A stretch of DNA of 64,000 nt. Origin: Parasporobacterium sp. Lineage in GTDB: Bacteria > Bacillota > Clostridia > Lachnospirales > Lachnospiraceae. The position numbers and the translations under genes are program-made. The notes beneath the pieces are model-generated. The model was not told the origin of the DNA and did not search any database. It was given only the letters and a program-made list of their open reading frames with translations. Numbering within the stretch: position 1 is the first letter of the stretch; each line of letters starts with the position of its first letter. Shown piece by piece: positions 26,509 through 35,653 of this stretch. Location: positions 1 to 64,000 of the forward strand of contig JAFWOB010000137.1 of the NCBI GenBank assembly GCA_017510065.1. Direction: 5' to 3'.

Positions 26509-27251
26509 TTCGTTTCATTTTCCTCCCGGAACACTTTTACCAGCAGCAGTCTTCCTTCGCCGACTGTGATCCTGGCTGTTTTTCCCGGAAGCACTTCATT
26601 ACTGATAGCATACTGATGTTCACTTGTGATCTCCCGGTTCGGGAGAAAGGTATACCGGGCATTTTCGATCGCAATCTCTTTCGCAGTCCCGCAAACCGCC
26701 AGGAGAGAAAAGCAGGAATAGCAGTCGGAAACAAATGCAGGTTTAGATGAGACGATCTCCATTTCTGAATAATCATCAATGAGTTTCGCTTTTTTATCAA
26801 GACTGTCCAGCATCAGAAGGATGGAAATATTGGCAAAAGAATGGTCAAAACGCTGACCGACGACTCCTGCCAGAAGAAACTCTTCAAAGCCTCTTTCCAG
26901 TCCGGTCCTGACGCCGAACATAGTATCGCTGTCGTATTTTTCCGGCGTGATCCGAATAGCCGGTGCTGTTTTGGCAGATTCATACTCCAGCATGAAATGA
27001 TCCGGTTCAGCATCCAGATAATTGAATAGATCGAACTTCTTTATCTGATCATCGGATCTGTGTCTTATCTGAATATGATAGTCTGTACAGGAGTCAAAAT
27101 CCCCTACGATCAGATCAGGATCTTTTCCCAGTAATCTCCGGTGCTTCAGCCCGCTGTCGCAATAGATGATAAAATCATCATCGGACAGGAAGGATCTGAT
27201 CCTGTCATACGCTTTGATATCTGCACCGCCTATGATCACGCATTTACTCAT
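26505..27251 (-). CDS. thiN: Thiamine diphosphokinase-like protein
   Basis: 248 residues. Begins CVIIGGADIKAYD; contains DLIVGDFDS, the thiamine-pyrophosphokinase catalytic motif, and TPEKYDSDTMFGVRTGLERGF and GQRFDHSFANI, standard in Firmicutes thiN. It converts thiamine to thiamine diphosphate with ATP. In many Clostridia the linked gene after thiN is a different one; here it is coupled to the pseudouridine synthase. Confidence 0.88.
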   Translation of the reverse strand: MSKCVIIGGADIKAYDRIRSFLSDDDFIIYCDSGLKHRRLLGKDPDLIVGDFDSCTDYHIQIRHRSDDQIKKFDLFNYLDAEPDHFMLEYESAKTAPAIRITPEKYDSDTMFGVRTGLERGFEEFLLAGVVGQRFDHSFANISILLMLDSLDKKAKLIDDYSEMEIVSSKPAFVSDCYSCFSLLAVCGTAKEIAIENARYTFLPNREITSEHQYAISNEVLPGKTARITVGEGRLLLVKVFREENETK

Positions 27252-27283
27252 ATTCGTTCTCTTTCAATCACGATCTCGCCGGA

Positions 27284-28462
27284 TCAGTATTTCATGATCT
27301 TCGGCGCAATCTTATAAACCAGTTTCAGAGGAGGCAGCTCAAATCTGCGTCCGACCGCTTTTAATTCTTTCCGGATCTGTATTCCCTGCGGGCAATGCTG
27401 CTCGCATTTTCCGCACTGTACACAATTGGCAACTCCTGTATAGTTTTTACGGAGCACCGTACACATCATATACTCCCGGAGTCCGATATATAAGCCACCG
27501 GAGCTCATGTTGTTATACGCTGAAAAGCATCCCGGAATGTCGACTCCTTTCGGACAGGGCATACAGTACCGGCACCCGGTACAGGGAACTTTGATATTAA
27601 TATTGATTGCGTTTACGACATCTTTATAAACCCGGAATTCTTCTTCTGTAAGAGAACCAACCGTCATGGAGTCTGCTTCTTCCAGGTTTTCCTGCAGCAT
27701 TTCCATGGAATTCATACCAGACAGGACACAGGTTACTTCCGGTTGGTTCCACAGCCATCGGAAAGCCCAGGCAGCAGGAGTTCTGTGAACAGGATAATCA
27801 TCCAGGATCTTAAGCGCCTGCTGCGGCAGTTTATTGGCAAGACGTCCTCCACGCAGCGGTTCCATGATGATCACCGGAATCCCTTTGGAGGCAGCATATT
27901 TCAGTCCTTTGACGCCGGCCTGGGAATGTTCATCCTGATAATTATATTGGATCTGACAGAAATCCCAGTCATAGGCATCCAGCAGTTTCTGGAATGGTTC
28001 AGTTCCTCCATGATAGGAAAAACCGATCTGCCCGATCTGTCCGCTTTCTTTCTTTTCCCGGATCCATTCCCGGATTCCCATATCACAGAGCCTCTTCCAG
28101 GTATCTGCATCCGTCAGCATATGCATCAGATAATACTCTACATGATCGGTACGAAGCCTTGATAGCTGCTCTTCGAAATACCTGTCAAAATCTTCTGTTT
28201 TTTTCAGAAGATAATGCGGCAGTTTTGTCGCGATCCTGACACGATCCCTCATGTGGAGTTGTTCCAGTATCTGACCTACAGCAGCTTCGCTGCCCGGGTA
28301 GATATAAGCGGTATCAAAATAATTGATCCCGCCTTCAATGGCTGCACGGATCTCTCCGGATGCTTTGTCCAGGTCAATATGGCCTCCGGATGTTGTAAAC
28401 CGCATGCAGCCAAGTCCCAGGATAGAGATGTCATTTCCGTATCTGTCTTTTCTGTATTGCAT
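27284..28462 (-). CDS. Aldo/keto reductase with C-terminal ferredoxin-type cluster domain
   Basis: 392 residues. The first 280 form an aldo/keto reductase barrel (GLGCMRF, NYFDTAYIYPGSE, ATKLP, HMLTD in place of the usual HxxD region). The last 110 carry two [4Fe-4S]-type motifs, CTGCRYCMPCPKGVDIP and CVQCGKCEQHCPQGI. Such fused reductases are common in anaerobes; the substrate is unknown. The catalytic Tyr appears to be that of DTAYIYPGS. The SD GAGGTG lies before the ATG. Confidence 0.88.
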   Translation of the reverse strand: MQYRKDRYGNDISILGLGCMRFTTSGGHIDLDKASGEIRAAIEGGINYFDTAYIYPGSEAAVGQILEQLHMRDRVRIATKLPHYLLKKTEDFDRYFEEQLSRLRTDHVEYYLMHMLTDADTWKRLCDMGIREWIREKKESGQIGQIGFSYHGGTEPFQKLLDAYDWDFCQIQYNYQDEHSQAGVKGLKYAASKGIPVIIMEPLRGGRLANKLPQQALKILDDYPVHRTPAAWAFRWLWNQPEVTCVLSGMNSMEMLQENLEEADSMTVGSLTEEEFRVYKDVVNAININIKVPCTGCRYCMPCPKGVDIPGCFSAYNNMSSGGLYIGLREYMMCTVLRKNYTGVANCVQCGKCEQHCPQGIQIRKELKAVGRRFELPPLKLVYKIAPKIMKY

Positions 28463-28470
28463 GATTCACC

Positions 28471-29826
28471 TCATATCACTTTTTTCGTTCTCCATTTGCC
28501 GCTCTTGAATCGGATATAAGCGATCATGAATCCGACAAACCATCCGATCGGCTGCGCCCACCAGATAAACACAGGATCATGGATAAAAGCAGTCATAATA
28601 TAGGCAAAGGCAATACGAATGCCAAAGTTGCCCAATAGAGAGACCATAGTAGGCATGATATCTCCGGTACCTCTTAACACACCGCAGGTATTATTCATGA
28701 AACCCATAATGATATAGAAAGCACAGACGATCTTCACATAGTCCGCTCCCACGGCAATGGATTCAGCGCTTGTGGCGGCATCCATAAACAGGCTGACAAC
28801 AGGTCCGCACCAGATAAACATGATAACTGCCAGTGTAATGCTGACAACTGCAGTCATGGCAAGAGCTGTATGATATCCTTTTACCACACGGTCTTGCTGC
28901 CCGGCTCCCATATTCTGGGCTGCAAAGGTTGATACTGCATTTCCGATCTGTATCATGGGTACCATTGCAATACCATCGATCTTGGAAGCAGCCGTAAATC
29001 CTGACATAACAGAAGGGCCAAAGCTGTTCACCAGAGCCTGCATCACGACAATTCCCACAGACAGAATGGTCTGTGTGATCATTGTTGGCACTGCTACCCG
29101 GGCGATTCCTGACAGTGTCTTCCAGTCAAAGACTTTTACTACATGTTCATCCGAAGGATCTGTCCGGCATTCTTTCCTGATATAGTGCAGAAGAACAATA
29201 AAACTGAGGATAGCTGCCAGATACTGCGAAACAATGGTAGCAATGGCAGCCCCTGCCACTCCCCAGTGAAAGCCAAGTATAAACCACAGGTCAAGTCCGA
29301 TATTCAGGGATGCGGATCCGGCCAGGAAATACAGCGGAATCTTGCTTTTTCCAAGTGCATTGAAAATAGAGTTGGAAATATTATACAAAAACAGCCCGGG
29401 AAATCCGATAATATAGATCAGATAGTAGGTTCTGGCATCCTGGAATAATTCGTCCGGGGTATTCATCAGCGCGGTTACCCCGTCACAGGAAAGGATCCCG
29501 ATCACCATAAAGATAAGACTCAGGCTCATCATGGAAATGATGGAAGTATAGATTGCCGTCTTCATCCTGCCGTATCTTCCGGCACCAAACAGCTGCGAGA
29601 TCACTACAGAGCATCCGATTCCCAGTCCCAACGCGATGGAAACATAGACCCAGCAGATTGAAACAGCACTTCCCACTGCCCCAAGCGGACCTGCTCCGAG
29701 CGTTCTTCCGACAATCATGGTATCTGCGAGTGAATAGATCTGTTGAAACAGCTGCCCTATGATCATGGGGATCGCAAAGAGGATCAGAGATTTTGTCGGA
29801 TGACCGACGATCATTTCTTTATTCAT
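28471..29826 (-). CDS. MATE family multidrug/sodium antiporter
   Basis: 451 residues from the ATG at 29826 (GAGG 6 bases ahead), which lies inside the end of the HD-protein gene. Twelve membrane helices in two MatE halves; starts MIVGHPTKSLILFAIPMIIG and includes LADTMIVGRTLG, typical of the DinF/NorM-like clade in Clostridia. It exports organic cations or metabolites using Na+ or H+. It ends 9 bases before the aldo/keto reductase start. Confidence 0.9.
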   Translation of the reverse strand: MNKEMIVGHPTKSLILFAIPMIIGQLFQQIYSLADTMIVGRTLGAGPLGAVGSAVSICWVYVSIALGLGIGCSVVISQLFGAGRYGRMKTAIYTSIISMMSLSLIFMVIGILSCDGVTALMNTPDELFQDARTYYLIYIIGFPGLFLYNISNSIFNALGKSKIPLYFLAGSASLNIGLDLWFILGFHWGVAGAAIATIVSQYLAAILSFIVLLHYIRKECRTDPSDEHVVKVFDWKTLSGIARVAVPTMITQTILSVGIVVMQALVNSFGPSVMSGFTAASKIDGIAMVPMIQIGNAVSTFAAQNMGAGQQDRVVKGYHTALAMTAVVSITLAVIMFIWCGPVVSLFMDAATSAESIAVGADYVKIVCAFYIIMGFMNNTCGVLRGTGDIMPTMVSLLGNFGIRIAFAYIMTAFIHDPVFIWWAQPIGWFVGFMIAYIRFKSGKWRTKKVI

Positions 29827-30385
29827 GGATATCCTCTTCTGTCTCCTGCATGGCATGCAAGGTCATCTCCAGCAGTTGATCCAGTTCCCATCCAAGCATT
29901 TCGGCGCCTTTTAAGATGACCTCTCTGGAGCATCCTGCAGCGAATCTTTTGTCTTTATATTTTTTCTTGAGAGATTTCAGTTCCATGTCTTTCGTGCTCT
30001 TAGACGGGCGCATAAGAGCCGCTGCCCAGATGAGTCCAGTCAGTTCGTCAGCAGCGAACAAAACTTTTTCCATTTCATGTTCCGGAGCAATATCTACACA
30101 GATCCCGTATCCATGACAGACAACACTGTGTATGATATCTTCTGATACACCTCCGTCCCTTAACAGTTCCGGTGCTTTTTTGCAATGTTCTTCCGGATAC
30201 AGCTCAAAGTCGATGTCATGTAAAAGCCCGACAATTCCCCAGTAATCAGCATCTTCTGCATAGCCCAATTCATTTGCATACCATTTCATCACAGCTTCAA
30301 CAGTCAATGCGTGCCGGATATGAAACGGGTCTTTGTTATATTGTTTCAGAAGATCAAATGCCTTATTCCTCTCGATGTGTTCCAT
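29819..30385 (-). CDS. HD-domain phosphohydrolase-like protein
   Basis: 188 residues from the ATG at 30385 (AAAGGGA 8 bases ahead). An HD fold: His in HIRHALTVEAVM, GLLHDIDFE, VCHGYG and Asp in AADELTGLI. Proteins of this type hydrolyse nucleotides or phosphate esters with divalent metals. It overlaps the MATE gene by 8 bases. The substrate is unknown. Confidence 0.8.
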   Translation of the reverse strand: MEHIERNKAFDLLKQYNKDPFHIRHALTVEAVMKWYANELGYAEDADYWGIVGLLHDIDFELYPEEHCKKAPELLRDGGVSEDIIHSVVCHGYGICVDIAPEHEMEKVLFAADELTGLIWAAALMRPSKSTKDMELKSLKKKYKDKRFAAGCSREVILKGAEMLGWELDQLLEMTLHAMQETEEDIHE

Positions 30386-30429
30386 AGCTGATTCCCTTTC
30401 AGATCGAAAATATAATTTGTATATAAAAA

Positions 30430-30452
30430 TCATGGAACATTTCGTTCCATGA
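30430..30452 (-). terminator. Terminator after the acetyltransferase gene
   Basis: Perfect 9-bp stem TCATGGAAC/GTTCCATGA with a 5-base loop, followed on the minus strand by TTTTTATAT. Confidence 0.85.
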
Positions 30453-30514
30453 AATTACTGTGTTTATATTGTATTATTTAAGATGCAAAAGTCAAGAAAT
30501 ATCTGAAATACGGT

Positions 30515-31138
30515 TTATAAAAGAAGGTTCAGTTCATCCCAGTCCAGTTTATTATCTTTGTAATAATAAATATCATCCCTTTCCGAAATGTGTCTTAATA
30601 TCCTGCAGGGATTCCCTACAGCCACTACATCGGCAGGAATATCTTTTGTCACTATGCTTCCGGCACCGATCACACTGTTTTCACCAATGTGAACGCCTGG
30701 AAGGATCGTTACATTACTTCCGATCCAGGCATTTTTGCCGATATACACGTCGCGATTGAACTGATAAGCCTTTTTTCTCAATTCCGGATTCACCGGATGG
30801 GCTGCAGTAATGATCGTGACATTGGGGCCTAACATTACCTGATCCCCGACGTAGATATGACCGTCATCCACTACCGTTAGATTGTAATTGGCATAGATTC
30901 CGGATCCAAAATGAACATGATGCCCTCCCCAGTTTGCGCGAAAAGGAAGCTCAATATAACAGTTGTTTCCGCATTCGGCAAAAACACCCCGGAGATATCT
31001 GTCTTTTTCTTCTGCCTGTGATGGGGAAAGCTGGTTAAATTCCCATAGTTTCTTTTGAAAGATCTGCTGTTCTTCCATGATCTCCGGATCACCCGGATCA
31101 TACACTAGTCCTGCTGTCATTCGTTCGTAATGTGTCAT
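30515..31138 (-). CDS. Maltose/galactoside O-acetyltransferase family protein
   Basis: 207 residues. N-terminal MTAGLVYDPGDPEI segment of the Maa/LacA family, then a left-handed beta helix of hexapeptide repeats. The catalytic histidine is in ITAAHPVNPE; GNPCRILRHI ends the fold. It uses acetyl-CoA to acetylate sugars or, in similar proteins, may serve detoxification of non-metabolised sugars, which would suit its place just downstream of a glycoside catabolic island. Confidence 0.9.
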   Translation of the reverse strand: MTHYERMTAGLVYDPGDPEIMEEQQIFQKKLWEFNQLSPSQAEEKDRYLRGVFAECGNNCYIELPFRANWGGHHVHFGSGIYANYNLTVVDDGHIYVGDQVMLGPNVTIITAAHPVNPELRKKAYQFNRDVYIGKNAWIGSNVTILPGVHIGENSVIGAGSIVTKDIPADVVAVGNPCRILRHISERDDIYYYKDNKLDWDELNLLL

Positions 31139-31160
31139 CTGGTCTCTCCCCTTTAAGATG

Positions 31161-31196
31161 ACTGCCGTATACCGGCAAGTTCCGATATACGGCAGT
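31161..31196. terminator. Inverted repeat after the ROK kinase gene
   Basis: Perfect 11-bp arms ACTGCCGTATA/TATACGGCAGT around a 14-base loop, 34 bases after the kinase stop codon. No good U-tract follows on either strand, so it may be an mRNA-end stabiliser or partial terminator closing the glycoside operon. Confidence 0.6.
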
Positions 31197-31229
31197 ATAT
31201 TTCACTTATGTTAATCTGTTTGGATATGG

Positions 31230-32171
31230 TCAGCTCAGCAGCATGCCGACGCCGCCGTAGATGCCGGCCAGATTTCCTAATGTGGCCAGTTTGATCTCTG
31301 TTCCCCTGGAAGCATGAAATGCGTATTCTTTATAATACTTTTCAATGCAGTCCGTCAGGATCGGTCCTGATTTGGACATGCCGCCTCCCAGAACAAATAC
31401 CTGAGGATCAGCCACACAGGAGATCGTAGCAAGAGCCTTTCCAAGGATCCTGCCTACTTCATCCACCATATGAAGGGCAACCGCATCGCCTTCTTTTGCG
31501 GCGTCAAAGATCACTTTGGAACTAAGCTCCGGAGCATTTTTCAGAACCGTTTCAGCATCCGGATTGGCTTCCAGATATCTTTTTGTGATCCTGGTAAAGC
31601 CATTGGCAGAAGCATACTGCTCGAGGCACCCTTTTTTTCCGCAGCCGCAGCATTCAGTTTCATCATCTCTGGTCGGGATATGACCCAGCTCTCCGGCTGC
31701 GCCGTTAAATCCCGAAACGATCTTGCCGTCCTGGATCACGCCGCCGCCAACACCGGTACCGAGAGTGACCATAACGACGTTTTTATATCCTTTTCCGCCT
31801 CCCTGCCACATTTCTCCCATGGCTGCTACATTGGCATCGTTGCCTGCTTTGACCCTGAGTCCTGTCAATTCTCCCAGGATCTGTTCGACATTGATCACGC
31901 CCCATCCCAGGTTGATACACTTATTCACCGTTCCGTCATTCAGTACCGGTCCCGGCACGCCCATGCCGATGCCTTCCACATCATCCAGGGAAATGTTTTT
32001 CTCATCCATTTTCTCTGCGATTGTGCGGCTGATATCCGGCAGGATCGCAGCACCATCATTTGCTGTTACAGTCGGGATCTCCCAGGTCTCCAGAAGATTT
32101 CCGGTGGTCTCAAAAAGACCCATTTTGACGGTTGTACCGCCTACATCTGCTCCAAATGCGTATTTTTTCAT
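31230..32171 (-). CDS. ROK family glucokinase-like sugar kinase
   Basis: 313 residues. DVGGTTVKMG phosphate loop, LGTGVGGGVI, the catalytic Asp in GNDANVAA, ELGHIP, and the ROK zinc motif CCGCGKKGCLEQYAS. It matches glucokinase rather than a NagC-type repressor because it has no helix-turn-helix. As the last gene of the C-glycoside-type operon it would phosphorylate the freed hexose. GAGGTG precedes the ATG. Confidence 0.9.
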   Translation of the reverse strand: MKKYAFGADVGGTTVKMGLFETTGNLLETWEIPTVTANDGAAILPDISRTIAEKMDEKNISLDDVEGIGMGVPGPVLNDGTVNKCINLGWGVINVEQILGELTGLRVKAGNDANVAAMGEMWQGGGKGYKNVVMVTLGTGVGGGVIQDGKIVSGFNGAAGELGHIPTRDDETECCGCGKKGCLEQYASANGFTRITKRYLEANPDAETVLKNAPELSSKVIFDAAKEGDAVALHMVDEVGRILGKALATISCVADPQVFVLGGGMSKSGPILTDCIEKYYKEYAFHASRGTEIKLATLGNLAGIYGGVGMLLS

Positions 32172-32192
32172 TTTTTCACCTCTGAGGAAGAA

Positions 32193-32227
32193 CAGACAGC
32201 CAGCATATACGAATATGCGGCTGTCTG
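32193..32227 (-). terminator. Hairpin between the DUF6379 gene and the ROK kinase
   Basis: Arms CAGACAGCC/GGCTGTCTG with an inner CATAT/ATATG stem fill the 69-base gap. No U-run follows, so it probably tunes or protects the mRNA inside the operon. Confidence 0.55.
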
Positions 32228-32240
32228 CCTCATTAATAAT

Positions 32241-32687
32241 TTAAACGATGATCATCCTTCTGCTGTTTACATGATGCCCGAATTCCGGCATAAAGATCAT
32301 GCTTTCCTTATCGGGATCCAATGCTTCGTCATTCTGCATGATCGGCGGCATATAAGATGAGGTAAAGCTGAATCCATAGGTCAGATCATGATACCCCTGG
32401 GACAGTCCGCCCGGTTTTTTCACCTTGATCACAGCCGGTACCTGCACAGACCAGTGGGTCTTGAAATCATGCTTCATCTCTTCTGCCGTAAAGTCTTCTC
32501 CCTTTACATTCCAGAGCACATTTTCTTTGGAAATGGACTCGCCGTCGATGATCACGGTTCCCGGACGAAGCTGGGAAAGGAATACTCCCCGGTAATAAGG
32601 AAGACGGACTTTAAACTGAAATCCCGTAACCTCGCCGTTTTCCACGATGTTGCGGAATCCAACTGTCTGAATAACCTGTTTTTCCAT
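32241..32687 (-). CDS. C-deglycosylation enzyme beta-subunit-like protein (DUF6379), copy 1
   Basis: 148 residues, small beta protein without signal. It resembles the DUF6379 beta subunit (DgpB/CarB type) of C-glycoside deglycosylases: VTGFQFKVRLPYYRGVFLSQL, IDGESIS, VPAVIKVKKPGGLSQGYHDL. In the characterised enzymes this subunit binds the TIM-barrel alpha subunit and helps place the 3-keto-C-glycoside for C-C cleavage. The alpha-like gene is immediately upstream (15 bases), SD AAGGAGG. A second beta gene sits at 42801. The family call is from memory of the motifs. Confidence 0.75.
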   Translation of the reverse strand: MEKQVIQTVGFRNIVENGEVTGFQFKVRLPYYRGVFLSQLRPGTVIIDGESISKENVLWNVKGEDFTAEEMKHDFKTHWSVQVPAVIKVKKPGGLSQGYHDLTYGFSFTSSYMPPIMQNDEALDPDKESMIFMPEFGHHVNSRRMIIV

Positions 32688-32702
32688 GTCTCTACCTCCT
32701 TA

Positions 32703-33575
32703 TCAGTCGCCCAGGATACGTTTCATCATGATGTGCTGTTTTCTGAGCATCTGTGTTACTTCATAGCCATCCTGATATTTATCCGCACCTTCATACTCGC
32801 TCAGAAGATATCCGTTCCAGCCATGATCCATCATCACTTTCAGGACTTCCGGATACGGGATCGTTGTCTCTTCAAAATCATCGTTCATATTGATGAACTT
32901 GGCATGGCAGCAGTAAATATAAGGAAGCAGCGGGATGATATCCTCAGGATCGTTTGCCTTGTATAAAGGATCGACCCATTCATGCTCACTGAATTTTGTC
33001 CGGAATACGGAAAAATCCACATTGATGCCGAAGCATTCGGTTCCTGTTTCTTTTGCAAAATCAACGAACTGTTTTACCATATCCGATTTCAGGTTCGTCG
33101 GCGTATGGATCTCCGGCATCATCTTGATACCGAACTTCTCAGCTACCGGAAGCGCGCCTTTAATGATCTCACGCCAGTTAAGGACCGGTTCCAGTTTTTC
33201 ATTGATAACCGGCATCTTTGTTCTCATGCAGGTAAAGCCAAGTCTTGCGGCAAGACGGATATCCCTGCAGAGCATTTCTATAGATTCTTCGGTCGTCAGA
33301 TCTCTATATCCAAGAACATGGGAATCGATCCAGTTACCGTACTCTACCGGCTCGACCTCATATTTTTCACAGAGATGGTGCCAGTTCTCTACCCACTCAT
33401 CGGTTGGATAAGGATAGTTTTCAATATGGGTATTGGCCAGGATCTCAATGCCGTGTGCACCCATATCATGCACATCCTCAAAACAATCCTCCAGTGTCTT
33501 TGTCAGGCCGAATTCCGCGGAATAGCTGTATAATGCCACACCTCTTTTCGGTCCTTTCTTATCGTAACGATACAT
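32703..33575 (-). CDS. C-deglycosylation enzyme alpha-subunit-like TIM-barrel protein, copy 1
   Basis: 290 residues from the ATG at 33575 (AGGAGG 6 bases ahead; an upstream in-frame start includes that SD and is rejected). A sugar-phosphate isomerase/epimerase-type (AP_endonuc_2) barrel. Likely metal ligands are Glu155 (MMPEIH), Asp187 (NVDFS), His224 (CCHAKF) and Glu260 (LLSEYEGA), the set used with Mn2+ in DgpC/CarC alpha subunits. Pairing with the DUF6379 gene next door is the strongest sign of a deglycosylase rather than a simple isomerase. The exact substrate is unknown. Confidence 0.75.
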   Translation of the reverse strand: MYRYDKKGPKRGVALYSYSAEFGLTKTLEDCFEDVHDMGAHGIEILANTHIENYPYPTDEWVENWHHLCEKYEVEPVEYGNWIDSHVLGYRDLTTEESIEMLCRDIRLAARLGFTCMRTKMPVINEKLEPVLNWREIIKGALPVAEKFGIKMMPEIHTPTNLKSDMVKQFVDFAKETGTECFGINVDFSVFRTKFSEHEWVDPLYKANDPEDIIPLLPYIYCCHAKFINMNDDFEETTIPYPEVLKVMMDHGWNGYLLSEYEGADKYQDGYEVTQMLRKQHIMMKRILGD

Positions 33576-33620
33576 ATGTTCCTCCTGTTGATGACTGATC
33601 AATACGAAATTAAGATCATA

Positions 33621-34688
33621 TCATTCTTCAAACATGATCGCTTTACCGGTACGGCCGGATTCCCGGACCGCATCCATCAAAGCAAATACTCTTCGGCATT
33701 CCGGGATCTGAATAAGGAATTCCTCTTCTCCCCAGTATGCTTTTCTGTAGTTTTCAAAATACATATCATGTGTAGTCTGTGCTGTCGGCAGCGGTTCTGT
33801 TACCAGGGTTCCTTCCGGCGGCGGCCCGAAAGATCTGGTTGGGCCGGCAGCCGTCATCGTACGGGAACCTCCCACATTTTTCAGGAGCTCCGTCTTGCGG
33901 ACGATCTTTCCCTCCGGCCAGAAACCGTCTTCATAGGCAGTTCCCTTGTTGCCGGACATGATCCAGTGACGTTCAAACCAGTGTTCCTTATCTCCCAGGA
34001 AATAGGTTCCCAGTTCGATCTCCGCCAGCACATTGTTGTCAAATTTCATCAGGATCTTGAAATAATCATCTACTTCCTTATTGATGACATTCCGGATATC
34101 TGCATAAACCGATAAGACTTTATGTCCTTTCATCATCCACAGGACCTGATCGATCAGATGCACGCCCCAGTCAAGGAGCATACCGCCGCCCTGATCGATA
34201 TATACATGCCAGTCATGCATATTTCCGTTATGTCCGTAAAGACTGCTTTTGATCGAGTAAACATCACCAAGCGTCCCGGAATCATAGACATTTTTCATGG
34301 TCCGGAAATCAGGATCAAAACGTCTCTGATGATGGATCGTGAATTTCACACCGCATTCTTTCGTTACCCTGATCATGTCATCGATCTCATCCAGGCTCAT
34401 GGCGATCGGTTTCTCACAGATCACATCCTTGCCGGCTCTTGCAGCCTGACAGACAAGATCATGATGATAGATATTATTAGCGGCGATCAGAACAACATCC
34501 ACATCAGGATCTGCCAGCAGTTCTTCGTTGCTGGAATACCGTTTCAGTCCTTCTGTAACATCTTTCAATTGTTCCGGATCCTTATCGGAAAAACCGATCA
34601 GCTGAAAGCCGGGTTGTTTCAGAAGCATGGTCTCATGTTCATGTCCCATGAAGCCGTGCCCTATAATCGCAATTCTGATGTCTTTCAT
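33621..34688 (-). CDS. Gfo/Idh/MocA family sugar oxidoreductase (A)
   Basis: 355 residues. Rossmann fold at the start (IAIIGHGFMGHEH), CEKPIAMS with the catalytic-region Lys, and DWGVHLIDQ with the conserved His/Asp. It should oxidise or reduce a hydroxyl on a sugar ring with NAD(P). In this island it is a candidate for 3-OH oxidation of the glycoside or for reducing the keto sugar after cleavage. It starts 36 bases after the TIM-barrel gene stop (34725). Confidence 0.85.
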   Translation of the reverse strand: MKDIRIAIIGHGFMGHEHETMLLKQPGFQLIGFSDKDPEQLKDVTEGLKRYSSNEELLADPDVDVVLIAANNIYHHDLVCQAARAGKDVICEKPIAMSLDEIDDMIRVTKECGVKFTIHHQRRFDPDFRTMKNVYDSGTLGDVYSIKSSLYGHNGNMHDWHVYIDQGGGMLLDWGVHLIDQVLWMMKGHKVLSVYADIRNVINKEVDDYFKILMKFDNNVLAEIELGTYFLGDKEHWFERHWIMSGNKGTAYEDGFWPEGKIVRKTELLKNVGGSRTMTAAGPTRSFGPPPEGTLVTEPLPTAQTTHDMYFENYRKAYWGEEEFLIQIPECRRVFALMDAVRESGRTGKAIMFEE

Positions 34689-34724
34689 TGGTCCCCCTTT
34701 CTGGCAGTCTTCATAACTGGCTTA

Positions 34725-35633
34725 TCATGAAACAAAGTTTCTCAGGTAGCCTACACTTTGGATGATAGACTTCTTGACTGCCTCTTCACTGCCTTCGAAA
34801 GCCTTGTCTTCGATCTCGATACAGGTAAATCCGTCATAACCAATGTCGGTTAATGCGGAAACATATTTTCCCCAGTCAACATCTCCAAGTCCAGGAAGTT
34901 TCGGGGACATGAACTGCAGCGGATAGCCCATAACACCGACTTCCTGCAGTCTGTCCCAGTAGACCTTGATATCCTTATAATGGACATGGAAGATCTTCTC
35001 CCGGAATTCATAGATCGGTTTGATATAATCGATCATCTGCCATACAAAATGAGATGGGTCATAGTTGATACCAAGATTGGGGCTGTCCAGGATCTCAAAG
35101 ACTTTTCTCCAATTTGCAGGAGTTGTCATGATATTCTGTCCTCCCGGCCATTCATCTTTCGTAAACAGCATCGGACAGTTCTCAATGGCGATCCTGACGC
35201 CGGCTTCTTCAGCATGCCTGATGATGGGAGGCCATATCTCCTTCACCAGTTCCATGTTTTCTTCCACATTTTTTTTGCTGTCTCTGCCGATAAAAGTTGT
35301 GACGAGGTTCACGCCCAGTTTCTTCGAAGCATCGATCAGCTTATGGATGTGTTCCACCGCAGCAGGACCTTTTTCAGGATCCAGAGGATTTGGATAATAT
35401 CCCAAAGAGGAGATTTCCACGCCGTTTTTAGCAAGACACTGTTTGATCTTGCTGACCCTGACATCATCGAGTTTATCCACATCAATATGGCTGACGCCTG
35501 CATAGCGTCTCTCTGCTTTACCCACCGGCCAGCAGGCTACTTCAAGGCATTCAATACCGTATTCGCCTGCAAATTCGCACAGTTCTTCAAAAGACAGATC
35601 TGGCAGGATCGCACTAACTAAACCCAATTTCAT
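34725..35633 (-). CDS. Sugar phosphate isomerase/epimerase-type TIM-barrel protein
   Basis: 302 residues, AP_endonuc_2 fold without a DUF6379 partner of its own. IAIENCP, GINYDPSHFVWQ, HVHYKDIK and CIEIED give the E/D-H/H/E metal set of the IolE/IolI-like group. Unlike the two alpha-like barrels it ends with CIEIED instead of SE(Y/F)EG. Possible role: hydratase or epimerase acting on the keto-glycal or keto-sugar product. It lies between two oxidoreductases in the same transcript. Confidence 0.8.
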   Translation of the reverse strand: MKLGLVSAILPDLSFEELCEFAGEYGIECLEVACWPVGKAERRYAGVSHIDVDKLDDVRVSKIKQCLAKNGVEISSLGYYPNPLDPEKGPAAVEHIHKLIDASKKLGVNLVTTFIGRDSKKNVEENMELVKEIWPPIIRHAEEAGVRIAIENCPMLFTKDEWPGGQNIMTTPANWRKVFEILDSPNLGINYDPSHFVWQMIDYIKPIYEFREKIFHVHYKDIKVYWDRLQEVGVMGYPLQFMSPKLPGLGDVDWGKYVSALTDIGYDGFTCIEIEDKAFEGSEEAVKKSIIQSVGYLRNFVS

Positions 35634-35653
35634 AGTTTTGTCCCCCTGTGGTC

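Noticed and set aside
32703-33575. Calling the island barrels endonuclease IV
   Set aside because: They share the AP_endonuc_2 fold, but the ligand set and the DUF6379 partners point to sugar chemistry.
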